In this document: in pieces, positions 1-8,672 of the stretch
Position numbering within the stretch: the first letter of the stretch is position 1
Layout of the letters: each line of letters begins with the position of its first letter
Assembly: GCA_947499095.1 (NCBI GenBank)
Contig: CANMMR010000003.1
Coordinates: forward strand, 1 to 64,000
DNA: 64,000 nucleotides
From: an uncultured Erythrobacter sp.
Lineage (GTDB): Bacteria; Pseudomonadota; Alphaproteobacteria; Sphingomonadales; Sphingomonadaceae
Direction: 5' to 3'
Translations under genes and position numbers: made by a program
Notes under the pieces: generated by a model
Told to the model about the DNA's origin: nothing
The model's database searches: none
What the model saw: only the letters and a program-made list of their open reading frames with translations

Positions 1-73
1 TGACCCCTACGGGACTCGAACCCGTGTTTCAGCCGTGAAAGGGCCGCGTCCTAGACCGCTAGACGAAGGGGCC
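1..73 (-). tRNA. tRNA-Glu (anticodon TTC)
   Basis: A complete cloverleaf reads on the minus strand. The 7-bp acceptor stem pairs bases 67-73 with 2-8 (one G-T pair), the discriminator is A at base 1, and the T arm carries the GGTTCGAGTCC pattern. The anticodon loop is CTTTCAC, giving anticodon TTC (plus-strand bases 37-39). Any encoded CCA tail would lie outside the window. Confidence 0.96.
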
Positions 74-156
74 ACATCGGTGGCGTGGCGGCGCACTTAG
101 GCGGGGTGGAGCGGGGCGTCAACCCTCCAATGCGGTGCTTCCGGTCGATGCGCGTG

Positions 157-1941
157 TCAATCTGCCCAAGCGGCATCCTCGAGGTGCAATTCCGCTTGCG
201 GTCGGCTACCCCAATCATCGATCTTGGCGCGGCCGGCGAGCCAGAGCTTGCGCCCTTTCGAGCCGTGCAGCAGCGCCTGGCCCATGTCGCTATCCGCGGC
301 GCGAAAAGCGATGCCCTTGAAGCTGCGGCCATCGTCTCCGGAGGCGATGATCCGCACGTGGTCGGCACCGACGATATCGCATTTCACCAGCCGCACCGGC
401 CCCACGGCGACGCGCGGCCCGGGCCAGCCCACGCCGTAGGGTCCGCCTTCATCGAGCGAAGCTATGAGATCGGGCACCAGTCCGCCGGGAGCGACGGCGA
501 TGTCGAGCAGCATTTCCCGACTGGCCGACGCCCGCGAAACCTGTGCCTCCAGCGTCGCGTCGAGCCAGTCCGAGAGATCCTCGATCCGGGCTGCATCCAC
601 GGTCAGGCCGGCCGCCATGGCATGACCGCCGCCGGCGACCAGCAGACCTTCATGCTTCGCCCTGATGATGGCGGCACCGAGATCGACACCCGCGATCGAA
701 CGACCCGATCCCCTGCCCTGGCCCGTTTCCGCGTCGAGCGCGATGACGAGCGAGGGTTTCCCAGTTTTCTCCTTTATGCGCCCGGCGACGATGCCGATGA
801 CGCCCGGGTGCCACCCTTCGCCAGCGACCAGGTGAACGGCGCGATTGTGCTGGCCGGCTAGCTGTTGCTCGGCCTCTTCCTGCACGGCCGCCTCGATAGC
901 CCGACGTTCGTCGTTTAGCGCCGAAAGCTGGGCCGCGATGTCTCGCGCCTCGTCCGGATCTCGCGTCGTGAGCAAACGCACGCCGAGGGTCGATTCGCCG
1001 ACCCGTCCGCCGGCATTGATACGCGGGCCAAGTGCAAATCCGAGGTCTGAGCAGGCGGGGGCACGTTTCAGCCGGCTCGCATCGATCAGCGCCGACATGC
1101 CGATGTTCTCGCGCTTCGCCATCACCTTCAGGCCCTGCGACACGAACGCGCGATTGAGACCATGGAGCGCCGCGACATCGGCCACCGTGCCCAGCGCCAC
1201 GAGGTCCAGCAAGGCCAGTATATTGGGCTCGGGCCGCTCGGCGAAATAGTCCCGCTCGCGCAAAGTGCGGACGAGCGCGACCCCCAGCAGGAATGCAACG
1301 CCCACTGCTGCCAAGTGCCCGTGGCTCGCAGCATCGTCGGCTTCGTCCAGCCGGTTGGGGTTCACCAGCGCGACCGTCTTCGGCAGCTCGGCCGCGCATT
1401 TGTGATGATCGACGACGATCACATCCACGCCCGCGTCATGTGCCATGGCGAGCGCGTCGTGCGCCATCGCGCCGCAGTCGACCGTGACGACGAGGCTGCT
1501 GCCACTTTCGCCCAGTTTCACAAGAGCCTCGCCCGAAGGACCATATCCTTCCAGCAGCCGGTCGGGGATGTAATAGTCGGCCTCGATGCCGAGCTCGCGC
1601 AGTAGCAGGATCAGCAGTGCGGAACTGGTTGCGCCATCGACATCGTAGTCGCCGTAGATCGTTATCCGCTCCTGCGCCAGGACGGCCTGTGCGAGGCGGT
1701 CCGCCGCTGTTTCCATGTCTTGGAAGATGGAGGGATCCGGCAGGAAATTACGCAAGGTGGGTTGACGATGCCGTTCGATATCCTCGGGTGCCACGCCGCG
1801 CGCAATCATCAGCTGATCGATGATGTCGCGTCCGGAACCGAAGCCCGCGCAAAGCTCCATATTGCCGCCGCGCCAGCGCCAAGCGCGTCCGGTGAGGGAT
1901 TGCGAGACGCCAAATACATGTGAGAGAGCCTGCGATGCCAT
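157..1941 (-). CDS. recJ: single-stranded-DNA-specific exonuclease RecJ
   Basis: RecJ degrades single-stranded DNA 5' to 3' in RecF-pathway recombination and mismatch or base-excision repair. The 594-residue length is typical of the family. The DHH phosphoesterase core is visible: IYGDYDVDGATS near residues 95-106 and VDHH near 177-180, both metal ligands, followed by the DHHA1 domain with a GGGHAMAAGL motif in the C-terminal half and an OB-like end. It is divergent from the flavodoxin-like gene, and the two starts are about 80 bases apart. A shorter start at the internal Met near residue 28 is possible, because the first 27 residues are not obviously conserved. Confidence 0.95.
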   Translation of the reverse strand: MASQALSHVFGVSQSLTGRAWRWRGGNMELCAGFGSGRDIIDQLMIARGVAPEDIERHRQPTLRNFLPDPSIFQDMETAADRLAQAVLAQERITIYGDYDVDGATSSALLILLLRELGIEADYYIPDRLLEGYGPSGEALVKLGESGSSLVVTVDCGAMAHDALAMAHDAGVDVIVVDHHKCAAELPKTVALVNPNRLDEADDAASHGHLAAVGVAFLLGVALVRTLRERDYFAERPEPNILALLDLVALGTVADVAALHGLNRAFVSQGLKVMAKRENIGMSALIDASRLKRAPACSDLGFALGPRINAGGRVGESTLGVRLLTTRDPDEARDIAAQLSALNDERRAIEAAVQEEAEQQLAGQHNRAVHLVAGEGWHPGVIGIVAGRIKEKTGKPSLVIALDAETGQGRGSGRSIAGVDLGAAIIRAKHEGLLVAGGGHAMAAGLTVDAARIEDLSDWLDATLEAQVSRASASREMLLDIAVAPGGLVPDLIASLDEGGPYGVGWPGPRVAVGPVRLVKCDIVGADHVRIIASGDDGRSFKGIAFRAADSDMGQALLHGSKGRKLWLAGRAKIDDWGSRPQAELHLEDAAWAD

Positions 1942-2021
1942 CGCACCATCTTAGACGAGCGCGTCGCGGCAGGGAACGGGATATCGTTGACAATCGACAG
2001 CCGCCAGCGAAGGTGCGTGGC

Positions 2022-2507
2022 ATGTCGCCGTCACAAATTCTTATCGTCTGGCATAGCCGCACGGGCACGGCTGAGGCGCTTGCTGCCGCTGCCGCAAAGG
2101 GAGCAGGTGAAGCCGCGTTGCTTAAGCCTGCGTGCGATGTGCAACCGCAGGATCTATTGGATGCATCGGGCTATCTCTTCGCCTGCCCGGAAAATCTCGC
2201 GACGATGAGCGGGCAGATGAAAGAAATGTTCGATCGATGCTACTATCCGGTTCTCGGCAAGATCGAGGGGCGGCCCTATGCGAGCATCATCGCAGCAGGT
2301 AGCGATGGCGATGGCGCGCAGCGGCAGCTCGATCGCATCGCCAAGGGTTGGCGGCTGAAGCGGGTTGCCGATCCCTATATTGTCGTGACCAAGGCGCAAT
2401 CGCAGGCGGAAATCGAGGCACCCAAGGATATAAATCGAGGCGATATTGAGCAAGCGGGGGCGCTGGGCGAGGCTCTCGCGCAGGGTCTCGATCTCGGCAT
2501 CTTCTGA
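2022..2507 (+). CDS. flavodoxin/NADPH-dependent FMN reductase-like protein
   Basis: A 161-residue protein that opens with ILIVWHSRTGTAEALA, the phosphate-binding loop of flavodoxin-fold proteins, so it probably binds FMN and acts in electron transfer or quinone/flavin reduction in the cytoplasm. A second conserved stretch (SGYLFACPENLATMSGQMKEMFDR, split here over residues about 53-76) is typical of the flavodoxin-like NAD(P)H reductase family. I chose the ATG at 2022 because it directly precedes the fold; the frame is open back to 1920, but that part would overlap recJ and has no family resemblance. The substrate is unknown. Confidence 0.8.
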   Translation: MSPSQILIVWHSRTGTAEALAAAAAKGAGEAALLKPACDVQPQDLLDASGYLFACPENLATMSGQMKEMFDRCYYPVLGKIEGRPYASIIAAGSDGDGAQRQLDRIAKGWRLKRVADPYIVVTKAQSQAEIEAPKDINRGDIEQAGALGEALAQGLDLGIF

Positions 2508-3396
2508 ACGAAGCAACCGGATCGGACCTAATCGAACCTATCTGACTCGACAACGCCCGGCTAAATGGCAGAGTGGCCGCACGGGACTGGAGGGCGCGGC
2601 AATAGCTGGCAAAGACAAATCGATTGCGCGGCATGACGCGCAAGGGCGTGCTGGCGGTCTTGTTCTGCTAGTCGATGTCGGCGTTCGTCCCACCGCAGCG
2701 GACGTCCGGAATCTAATCGCCGAGTTTGACCGCACGTCGGTAAGTTTCGATCCCGAGAGAGAGGGCCGCGGCCCCGTCAAGGATGAAGAGGAGCACTGGC
2801 TCGAGTTACTTAGAGACGGCTTGACGTTCGACCTGCTCGGTTTGTCGCCGGGGCCGGGCGTGAACGCACCCGAGCCGCGCCACAGCTTCGGGTCGTCGAC
2901 CAATTTCGATGACACCGCGCTCGTAGCGATCGGTCTCTTCCCCGGACCCCATCTGGCGGAGGGCGCCCACACCCTCCCGGTCGTTCGCACATTGCTCGCA
3001 CTCGGTTCGCAACTGGCCCGCGCCCTTGAGGGCGTCCGGCAAGTCGTCTGGACACCGGCGGGCTGCGTTTTGGAGGCGAGCCTGTTCGAGCGACTGGTGA
3101 ACGCCTGGCTTGACGGTGGCGCATTTCCGGCGCCCGGCCTGGTCGGTTTCGAACTTTCGGGCGATGGTTCGCTGAAGACCGACGGGCTGGCCTTTTTTCT
3201 GCAGCGCGAGCTTCTACTTGACCCGCAATGCTGCACTGACGAAGTCGCAGCGTCGCGCCTTGCGTCCCGGATAATTCACGAAGTCATCGGTCTTGCGGTG
3301 GCGGACATGCCGGAGGTGCTTGAAATACCCGGCGGTCCGGACGTCTCCCTTAAGGAGCAACCCGAGAGGGGTGTAATCTTAGCCGGTCCGGCCTAG
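2446..3396 (+). CDS. uncharacterised protein next to an AHH nuclease gene; start unclear
   Basis: A well-coded frame I cannot assign to a family with confidence. The protein core runs from about LLVDVGVRPTAAD to the C-terminal LKEQPERGVILAGPA and contains a HWLELLRDGLTFDLLGL segment. The start is a problem: in this frame the only early start codon is TTG at 2446, inside the preceding gene, and no ATG or GTG occurs until close to the end. In the next frame an ATG at 2633 begins MTRKGVLAVLFC and hits TAG exactly where the core begins in this frame. Loss of one base near 2665 would explain this. The gene may therefore be frameshifted at its 5' end or use a rare start. The AHH gene follows within 11-32 bases. 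Confidence 0.6.
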   Translation: MSKRGRWARLSRRVSISASSERSNRIGPNRTYLTRQRPAKWQSGRTGLEGAAIAGKDKSIARHDAQGRAGGLVLLVDVGVRPTAADVRNLIAEFDRTSVSFDPEREGRGPVKDEEEHWLELLRDGLTFDLLGLSPGPGVNAPEPRHSFGSSTNFDDTALVAIGLFPGPHLAEGAHTLPVVRTLLALGSQLARALEGVRQVVWTPAGCVLEASLFERLVNAWLDGGAFPAPGLVGFELSGDGSLKTDGLAFFLQRELLLDPQCCTDEVAASRLASRIIHEVIGLAVADMPEVLEIPGGPDVSLKEQPERGVILAGPA

Positions 3397-3407
3397 GTGG
3401 CGATGAC

Positions 3408-3926
3408 TTGGCCGTCCCCGACACAGCTATGGGAGAAGCGTCCCCGCTTGCCGTTTCGGGCAATCGCAGAGGCACACCGACTTACGATCCGGCGTTGCAG
3501 CGACATCATCTCTTGCCGTGCCAGTTACTGAGCTTCCCCTGCTTCACCCGGCTTTTCGATGCGCTCGGGCTCCGGCGGGTCGGCTTCGACGATTTCCGCC
3601 GCAACGGGCTCCTGCTGCCGGCCCGAGAGGAGGCGGCGGTGCGCTTGGGTATGCCGCTCCATCGGGGCCCGCATCGTGACTACAACGAGATGGTCATAGA
3701 GGAGGTCGGCCGGATAGAACAGCTCTGGTCCGGACGTCGACGCCGGAGCGACGATGCGCGCAACATCGACGCCCTCCACCGGCTTGCGCGCCTGCAGGAC
3801 AGGTTGCGCCTCAACCTGCTCGACCAGCGCCGCGCGCCCCGTCACAGCAGCAAGAATCCCCGCAGCTCGGCTCCCGATTTCGCCAATCTCGATGCCTTGG
3901 CCGAGGATCTCTGGCGCGAAGCCTAG
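3408..3926 (+). CDS. AHH-family (HNH/Endo VII fold) nuclease domain protein
   Basis: A small stand-alone protein whose central part matches the AHH nuclease pattern: a paired histidine in RHHLLPCQLL near residue 31, then an NGLLLP block near 67-72, then HRGPHRDYNEMV near 87-98. In the family these are the metal-binding and catalytic positions of a His-Me finger (Endo VII-like) nuclease. AHH domains are usually toxin tips of polymorphic or type VI toxins; here there is no delivery module and the whole protein is about 170 residues. The start is TTG at 3408 or, more likely, ATG at 3429. It runs directly after the unassigned gene and its end overlaps the convergent gene by 4 bases. The target is unknown. 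Confidence 0.75.
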   Translation: MAVPDTAMGEASPLAVSGNRRGTPTYDPALQRHHLLPCQLLSFPCFTRLFDALGLRRVGFDDFRRNGLLLPAREEAAVRLGMPLHRGPHRDYNEMVIEEVGRIEQLWSGRRRRSDDARNIDALHRLARLQDRLRLNLLDQRRAPRHSSKNPRSSAPDFANLDALAEDLWREA

Positions 3927-4891
3927 GCCGTCGCTTCGGCAAGCGCGCTCTTTGCAGCATCGTACTCGCGCTCCAGCCGCGCAACCGTGGCTTCCACCGG
4001 TGCGCTTTCCCTGACCGTACCGATGCCCTGGCCCGATCCCCAGATGTCCTTCCACGCTTTGGCCTTGGTATTGCCCCCACTGCCGAAGTTCATCTTGCTG
4101 GGGTCGCTTTCCGGCAAATTGTCCGGATCGAGGCCTGAGGCTTCGATGCTCGAACGCAGGTAGTTGCCGTGCACGCCGGTGAACAGGTTGGTATAGACGA
4201 TCCCGCTCGCATCGCCCTCGACGATGCCCTTCTTGTAATTCTCGTCCGCATTGGCTTCGGTCGCGGCGATCCACGGCGAGCCGATATAGGCGAAGTCCGC
4301 GCCCAGTGCCTGCGCGGCCAGAATCGAGCGGCCGTGAGCGATCGAGCCGGAGAGCGCGACCAGCCCGTCGAACCAGCTGCGGATTTCCTGCATCAGCGCA
4401 AAGGGGCTGAGCGTGCCCGCATGGCCGCCCGCACCGGCAGCGACCGGTATCAGGCCGCTCGCGCCCTTTTCGATCGCCTTTCTCGCAAAGCGATCGTTGA
4501 TGACATCGTGCATCGTGATGCCACCCCATTTGTCGACCGCCTGGAAGACCTCTTCGCGCGCGCCGAGCGAGGTGATGACCATGGGCACCTGCCATTTGGC
4601 GCAGGTCTGCATGTCGGCATCGAGCCGGTCGTTCGACTTGTGGACGATCTGATTGACCGCATAGGGCGCAGCCGGGTGGTCCGGATTGTCGCGATTATGC
4701 GCGGCGAGTTCCTCGGTGATCTGGTGCAGCCATTCGTCGACCTGGCTCTGCGGCCGCGCGTTCAGCGCCGGGAATGCGCCGACGATTCCCGCCTTGCATT
4801 GCGCGATGACCAGTTCCGGCCCCGAGACGATGAACAGCGGCGAGCCGATGACGGGGATGCGGAGCTTGTCGAACGGGGCGGGCAGGGGCAT
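3923..4891 (-). CDS. NAD(P)H-dependent flavin oxidoreductase / nitronate monooxygenase family
   Basis: A 322-residue FMN-dependent TIM-barrel enzyme of the 2-nitropropane dioxygenase/nitronate monooxygenase family, which oxidises alkyl nitronates or reduces quinones. The N-terminal IPVIGSPLFIVSGPELVIA block, the central GAGGHAGTLSPF phosphate/FMN loop (near residues 154-165) and the GADFAYIGSPW block (near 200-210) are all present. Members vary in substrate and the physiological one cannot be read from sequence. It is convergent with the AHH gene (4-base overlap) and lies 80 bases downstream of the amidohydrolase on the same strand, so co-transcription is possible. Confidence 0.88.
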   Translation of the reverse strand: MPLPAPFDKLRIPVIGSPLFIVSGPELVIAQCKAGIVGAFPALNARPQSQVDEWLHQITEELAAHNRDNPDHPAAPYAVNQIVHKSNDRLDADMQTCAKWQVPMVITSLGAREEVFQAVDKWGGITMHDVINDRFARKAIEKGASGLIPVAAGAGGHAGTLSPFALMQEIRSWFDGLVALSGSIAHGRSILAAQALGADFAYIGSPWIAATEANADENYKKGIVEGDASGIVYTNLFTGVHGNYLRSSIEASGLDPDNLPESDPSKMNFGSGGNTKAKAWKDIWGSGQGIGTVRESAPVEATVARLEREYDAAKSALAEATA

Positions 4892-4972
4892 GCGGCAGGT
4901 CCTCTCAGGTCAGTTGCAGGTTGCGACCTATGGCGCGCAAGGAAGCTTGTCGAGATTGACGTTACGTAAGGA

Positions 4973-6028
4973 TCAGGCGGCGGGCAGCACGTCCTCGATG
5001 CCGTAGATCCGCGCGGCGGTACCTGCGAACAGTGCATGCTTCTCGTCCGCGCTGTGGCCCTGTGCCAACCGTTTGAAAGCGTTCCACAGCACCGGATAGC
5101 TCGCGCCCCAGCGGTCGACGGGATAGTTGCTCTCGAACATAGCGCGATCCGGCCCGAACGCCTCGATGCAAGTCTCGATATAGGGTCGCCAGACGGCGGC
5201 CAGATGCTCCGATCCGTGCCCCTTGGCCGGGCCGTCTTCGGGCAGACCGCAGAATGCCATCGCGAGGCCTCCCAGTTTTACTGCGACATTCGGGCACTCG
5301 GCCAGCGCGTGGATGGAGTTGCGCCAGATGTCGAAGCGCTCGTGCAGCTTGCCACGATAGCACGCGATGTTGAGCGGCGTGCCGCAGTGGTCGAGCACGA
5401 TCTGCTGGTCGGGAAACGCCTTCGCCAGTTCCAGCGCATCGCCCAGTTGCGGCTCCAGCAGCCAGGCATCGAAGGTCAGGCCGTAGTCGGCATAGGCTGC
5501 GAAACCAGCGCGGAAGGAGTCCGAACCGTAGAGCCCTTCCGGCGCATGGAAGGGCGGGCCGAGCACTTCGGGATCGGCATCCCAGGCGGCCGCATGGCGG
5601 ATCCCGCGAAAGCGCCCGTTGCCTGCCGCGATCAATGCCTCGATTACCGGCTTCACCGCATCGCCCCGCGTCAAATCCGCATGACCGACGATCGCCGCGC
5701 ACGGGCGGTAAGCGCCATAAAGCCCGCTCGCCCCCTGTGCGGCGACGCCGTTGACGAACTCGACCTCGCCGACCGGCTTCATCGCTTCGTCCCGGCTCAC
5801 GTCGTAGAACGCGCCGCACTCCATGAAGACCGTGCCGACTACGTTGTGGCCCGAATGCGTGTCCGCGAAAAGCTCGTCGAAGGTGTAGTAACCCGCGCCT
5901 GCGATCGCCTCGATGAAGTCGTGCCGCGGTTCGGGAAATGACGGCACCAACGGTCGCAAATCCCAGAGGTGATGGTGCGGGTCGATGATCGGCAGATCGG
6001 GTTCGAGGATCTCTTCGGTCGCGGTCAT
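4973..6028 (-). CDS. amidohydrolase family protein (COG3618-like TIM barrel)
   Basis: A 351-residue metal-dependent hydrolase. The N-terminal LPIIDPHHHLWD (residues about 13-24) is the HxH metal-binding strand of the amidohydrolase 2 family, and DHCGTPLN in the middle and FESNYPVDRWG near the C-terminus are further barrel-strand motifs. Relatives hydrolyse lactones or decarboxylate cyclic acids (for example 2-pyrone-4,6-dicarboxylate lactonase), so a role in breakdown of aromatic or cyclic compounds is plausible but not proven. The upstream region holds a run of ten G. Confidence 0.88.
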   Translation of the reverse strand: MTATEEILEPDLPIIDPHHHLWDLRPLVPSFPEPRHDFIEAIAGAGYYTFDELFADTHSGHNVVGTVFMECGAFYDVSRDEAMKPVGEVEFVNGVAAQGASGLYGAYRPCAAIVGHADLTRGDAVKPVIEALIAAGNGRFRGIRHAAAWDADPEVLGPPFHAPEGLYGSDSFRAGFAAYADYGLTFDAWLLEPQLGDALELAKAFPDQQIVLDHCGTPLNIACYRGKLHERFDIWRNSIHALAECPNVAVKLGGLAMAFCGLPEDGPAKGHGSEHLAAVWRPYIETCIEAFGPDRAMFESNYPVDRWGASYPVLWNAFKRLAQGHSADEKHALFAGTAARIYGIEDVLPAA

Positions 6029-6283
6029 ATCATGCTCTCTCCTCTACGCGCCGGCGCTGTAGGACCCATGTTGGATAGCCCCCGTGCCAGTCCCATCACA
6101 TGGACCACATGGACCACAGTCCTGGCAAGGAAAAGGGGGGGGGGCGCGCAGTGGGGGCTGGATAAGGCGTCGACGGAAGAAGTTCTGACGATCTGCATGG
6201 CGCCGCTCTAGGTCTTGCTAATCGAGTAGGAAAATCGACCTCCAAAAGTAGCCATAGACGCCATCTTCACGGTGCGTGTCGAA
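6029..6283. other. gene-free stretch with a G10 run and a short tandem repeat
   Basis: No convincing gene is seen in these 255 bases. The stretch contains a nine-base unit repeated twice in tandem (CACATGGAC, about 6097-6118) and a run of ten G at 6136-6145, both upstream of the amidohydrolase. One short open frame crosses the G run but has no recognisable content. Confidence 0.6.
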
Positions 6284-6802
6284 TTATCGAAGACTTACCT
6301 CGTTGCGGATATGCTCGAGTATGGAGGGATAAAGCGGACTTTCGAATTTCAGGCCGACCATGTCGTCGGTTCGTCATCTGATCACCGCTCCGAGCGGGCC
6401 GATTGAGCCGATCTTGATAGTGACGCGCGAACCGGGCCTCGCAAGACTTCGATCCTCAACCCGGCACCCGTGGGCGGACAGGTCGAAGATCGTCGCCTCG
6501 CGGCTGCCGCCGTGGCCATAGACCCGGCCCACGATCGTCACCTCGTGTCTGGCCTCGATGCGCTCCGCTTGCTTGCGGGTTTCCGCCGGCGGAAGGGAGG
6601 GGCGATCATCGATTTGCGGCGCAGTTGCCATCGCTGTATCGGGTCGTTCCGGGGTTTCGGGATGCAGCTCGTCGTAAAGGTTTGCCGCCGCCGCCCAGAA
6701 GGCTTCCTCGTTGCCGAGATTGATTGCACCTCTCCCATCGGGCCAAAGGGCCCAGATGTCGCCATCCTTCGCGGACAGCGTAGGAGTGTTGGTGCCGGTC
6801 AT
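6284..6802 (-). pseudogene. PilZ-domain protein truncated by an in-frame TGA
   Basis: The first 142 codons give a protein with an N-terminal acidic part and a PilZ domain (VGRVYGHGGSREATIFDLSAHG near residues 94-115), a fold that usually binds cyclic di-GMP. The frame stops at TGA 6374-6376 straight after GPLGAVIR, then continues in the same frame for 29 codons as RTDDMVGLKFESPLYPSILE and a short tail to TAA at 6284. That continuation is the expected last strand of a PilZ domain (VG-x-F pattern), and the residue expected at the stop is tryptophan, so TGG to TGA is the simplest history. The shortened product would lack the last strand of the barrel. The arginine-rich ligand motif near residues 74-84 is weak, so c-di-GMP binding is uncertain even in the ancestor. 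Confidence 0.8.
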
Positions 6803-6896
6803 CGATATGCGTACCCGAGCGGGCTCTTTGGCCCGTCGAGAATGTTAATAGCCGGAAAACCTTACTCTTTCATTTCGATTTTGCTGGGAAATCGCC

Positions 6897-8573
6897 TTAA
6901 TCGATAGCCGAATTCGCTGCGCTCAACACCGCCCTCACGCTCGCGGTCGCGACGTCTTCGTCGATCCCGCAGCCCCAGATAGTGCGGCCGTCCGCGTCGC
7001 GGCATTCGAGGTAGGCGGCTGCGCGGCTGTCGCGGCCGGTGGTGAGGGCATGTTCGGTGTAGTCGACCACTTCCAGTGACAGGCCGAAGGCGTCCTCGAT
7101 GGTCGAGAGAACGCTGGAGATCAGACCGTTGCCCCGGCCCGAGACGGATTGCTCCGCACCTTCGACGGCGATGGTGCCGCTGAACAGGCGCGTGCCGTCC
7201 GTCGCACGACGTTCTTCGTAATCGACCAGCTGGAAGTGCTTGTCCTCGGTCTGAACGTGATAGGCTTGCTGGAAAGCGCGCCAGATGTCGGCAGCGTTGA
7301 GCTCGCGGCCCAATTCGTCGGCCATGCGCTGAACATGCGGGCTGAAGTCGGCTTGCATTTTCTTTGGCAGTTTGAGGCCTTGGTGCTGCTCAAGCACCCA
7401 GGCGAACCCGCCCTTGCCGCTCTGCGAATTGACGCGGATCACTGCTTCGTAACTGCGGCCGAGGTCGGCGGGGTCGATGGGCAAATAGGGGACGCGCCAT
7501 TGCGGTGAGTTCTGATTCTCGTGCGCAGCGAAACCCTTCTTGATCGCATCCTGGTGGCTGCCGGAAAAAGCGGTGTAGACCAGCTCGCCGCCATAGGGAT
7601 GGCGCTGGTGGACGGGTAGTTCGTTGCAATACTCGACCGTCTCGATCACCCGGTCGATGTCGGAGAAATCGATCTGTGGATCGATGCCTTGCGTGTACAT
7701 GTTGAGCGCCATGGTCACGAGGCAGCAATTGCCGGTGCGCTCGCCATTGCCGAACAGGCAGCCTTCCACCCGGTCCGCGCCCGCCATCAGCGCAAGCTCC
7801 GCCGCCGCGACCCCAGTGCCGCGATCGTTATGCGTGTGGAGGCTGATCACCGCGCTGTCGCGGTTCGGCAGATTGCGAATGAAATACTCGACCTGGTCGG
7901 CATAGATGTTCGGTGTCGCCGCCTCGACCGTGGCGGGCAGGTTGAGGATGATCGGATGCTCAGGCGTGGGTGCCAAGACTTTCATCACGGCCTCGCAAAC
8001 TTCCAGGCTGAAATCGAGCTCGGCGGTGGAGAAGGTTTCGGGCGAGTACTGGAAATGCCAGTCGGTATCGGGCTGCTTGCCCGCCTCGTCGCGCATGACC
8101 TTGGCGCCGTGCACGGCGATGTCGCGCACCTGATCCATGCTCATGCCGAACACCAACTCGCGCCAGGCGGGGCTGATGGCGTTGTAGAGGTGGACGATGG
8201 CCTGGTTCGCCCCGGTCAGACTGGCGAAGCTCGTACGGATCAAATCCTCGCGGCTTTGCGTGAGGACCTGCACGATCACATCGTCTGGCACGCGGCCCGA
8301 TTGCACGAGGCCGGAGATGAAGTCGAACTCGGTCGCGCCTGCGCTGGGAAAGCCGACCTCGATTTCCTTCACACCGATCTCGACCAGCAGGTCGAAGAAA
8401 CGGTTCTTCTTGTGCGCATCCATCGGATCGACGATCGCCTGATTGCCATCGCGCAAATCGGTGCTGAGCCAGCGGGGCGGGGCGGTGATCCTGCGGCTCG
8501 GCCACTGGCGGTCGGCCAGCGGAACCTGCGGAAAAGCGGCATATTTGGCGCTCGGGTCTGAGAGCATGGGCAT
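6897..8573 (-). CDS. leuA: 2-isopropylmalate synthase (LeuA2 type)
   Basis: Catalyses the first committed step of leucine synthesis, condensing acetyl-CoA with 2-oxoisovalerate. The 558-residue protein shows STDLRDGNQAIVDPMD near residues 38-53 (catalytic Arg and metal-binding Asp), HTHNDRGTG (metal-binding HxH) and GCLFGNGERTGN in the barrel, then a C-terminal leucine-binding regulatory domain ending near AVLSAANSAID. The RDGNQ form and the length mark the longer fungal/actinobacterial-like LeuA2 class. It stands alone, and expression is probably controlled by the leucine-rich leader peptide at 8658-8708. Confidence 0.96.
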   Translation of the reverse strand: MPMLSDPSAKYAAFPQVPLADRQWPSRRITAPPRWLSTDLRDGNQAIVDPMDAHKKNRFFDLLVEIGVKEIEVGFPSAGATEFDFISGLVQSGRVPDDVIVQVLTQSREDLIRTSFASLTGANQAIVHLYNAISPAWRELVFGMSMDQVRDIAVHGAKVMRDEAGKQPDTDWHFQYSPETFSTAELDFSLEVCEAVMKVLAPTPEHPIILNLPATVEAATPNIYADQVEYFIRNLPNRDSAVISLHTHNDRGTGVAAAELALMAGADRVEGCLFGNGERTGNCCLVTMALNMYTQGIDPQIDFSDIDRVIETVEYCNELPVHQRHPYGGELVYTAFSGSHQDAIKKGFAAHENQNSPQWRVPYLPIDPADLGRSYEAVIRVNSQSGKGGFAWVLEQHQGLKLPKKMQADFSPHVQRMADELGRELNAADIWRAFQQAYHVQTEDKHFQLVDYEERRATDGTRLFSGTIAVEGAEQSVSGRGNGLISSVLSTIEDAFGLSLEVVDYTEHALTTGRDSRAAAYLECRDADGRTIWGCGIDEDVATASVRAVLSAANSAID

Positions 8574-8617
8574 CGGGAAAGTCTCGGATTGTGCGAAGCG
8601 GGAAGTGGTCGGTCGGT

Positions 8618-8672
8618 CCCTTGGGCGCTCAGCGCACCCGGTCCGGCACGCCAGCTATCACGCCCAAGGGCG
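8618..8672 (-). promoter_or_regulatory. leuA leader: competing hairpins (attenuator)
   Basis: A perfect 10-base inverted repeat (CGCCCAAGGG at 8661-8670 and CCCTTGGGCG at 8618-8627 on the plus strand) flanks a 33-base loop in the leuA leader RNA. The arm nearer the leader peptide can also fold on itself (CGCCC-TT-GGGCG, over the last codons of the peptide), and the arm nearer leuA can pair with GGGTGCGC just before it. These mutually exclusive pairings resemble an attenuator. No T run follows, so termination may be Rho-dependent or control may act on translation. A TATAAT hexamer on the minus strand at 8772-8777 is a candidate -10 element. Confidence 0.6.

Noticed and set aside
2633-2671. Separate tiny gene MTRKGVLAVLFC
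   Set aside because: At 12 codons with no spacing or context of its own, it is better read as the displaced N-terminus of the orphan gene.
5969-6211. 80-codon open frame across the G10 run
   Set aside because: The content is low-complexity and overlaps the amidohydrolase 5' end; no ribosome-binding site or family resemblance.
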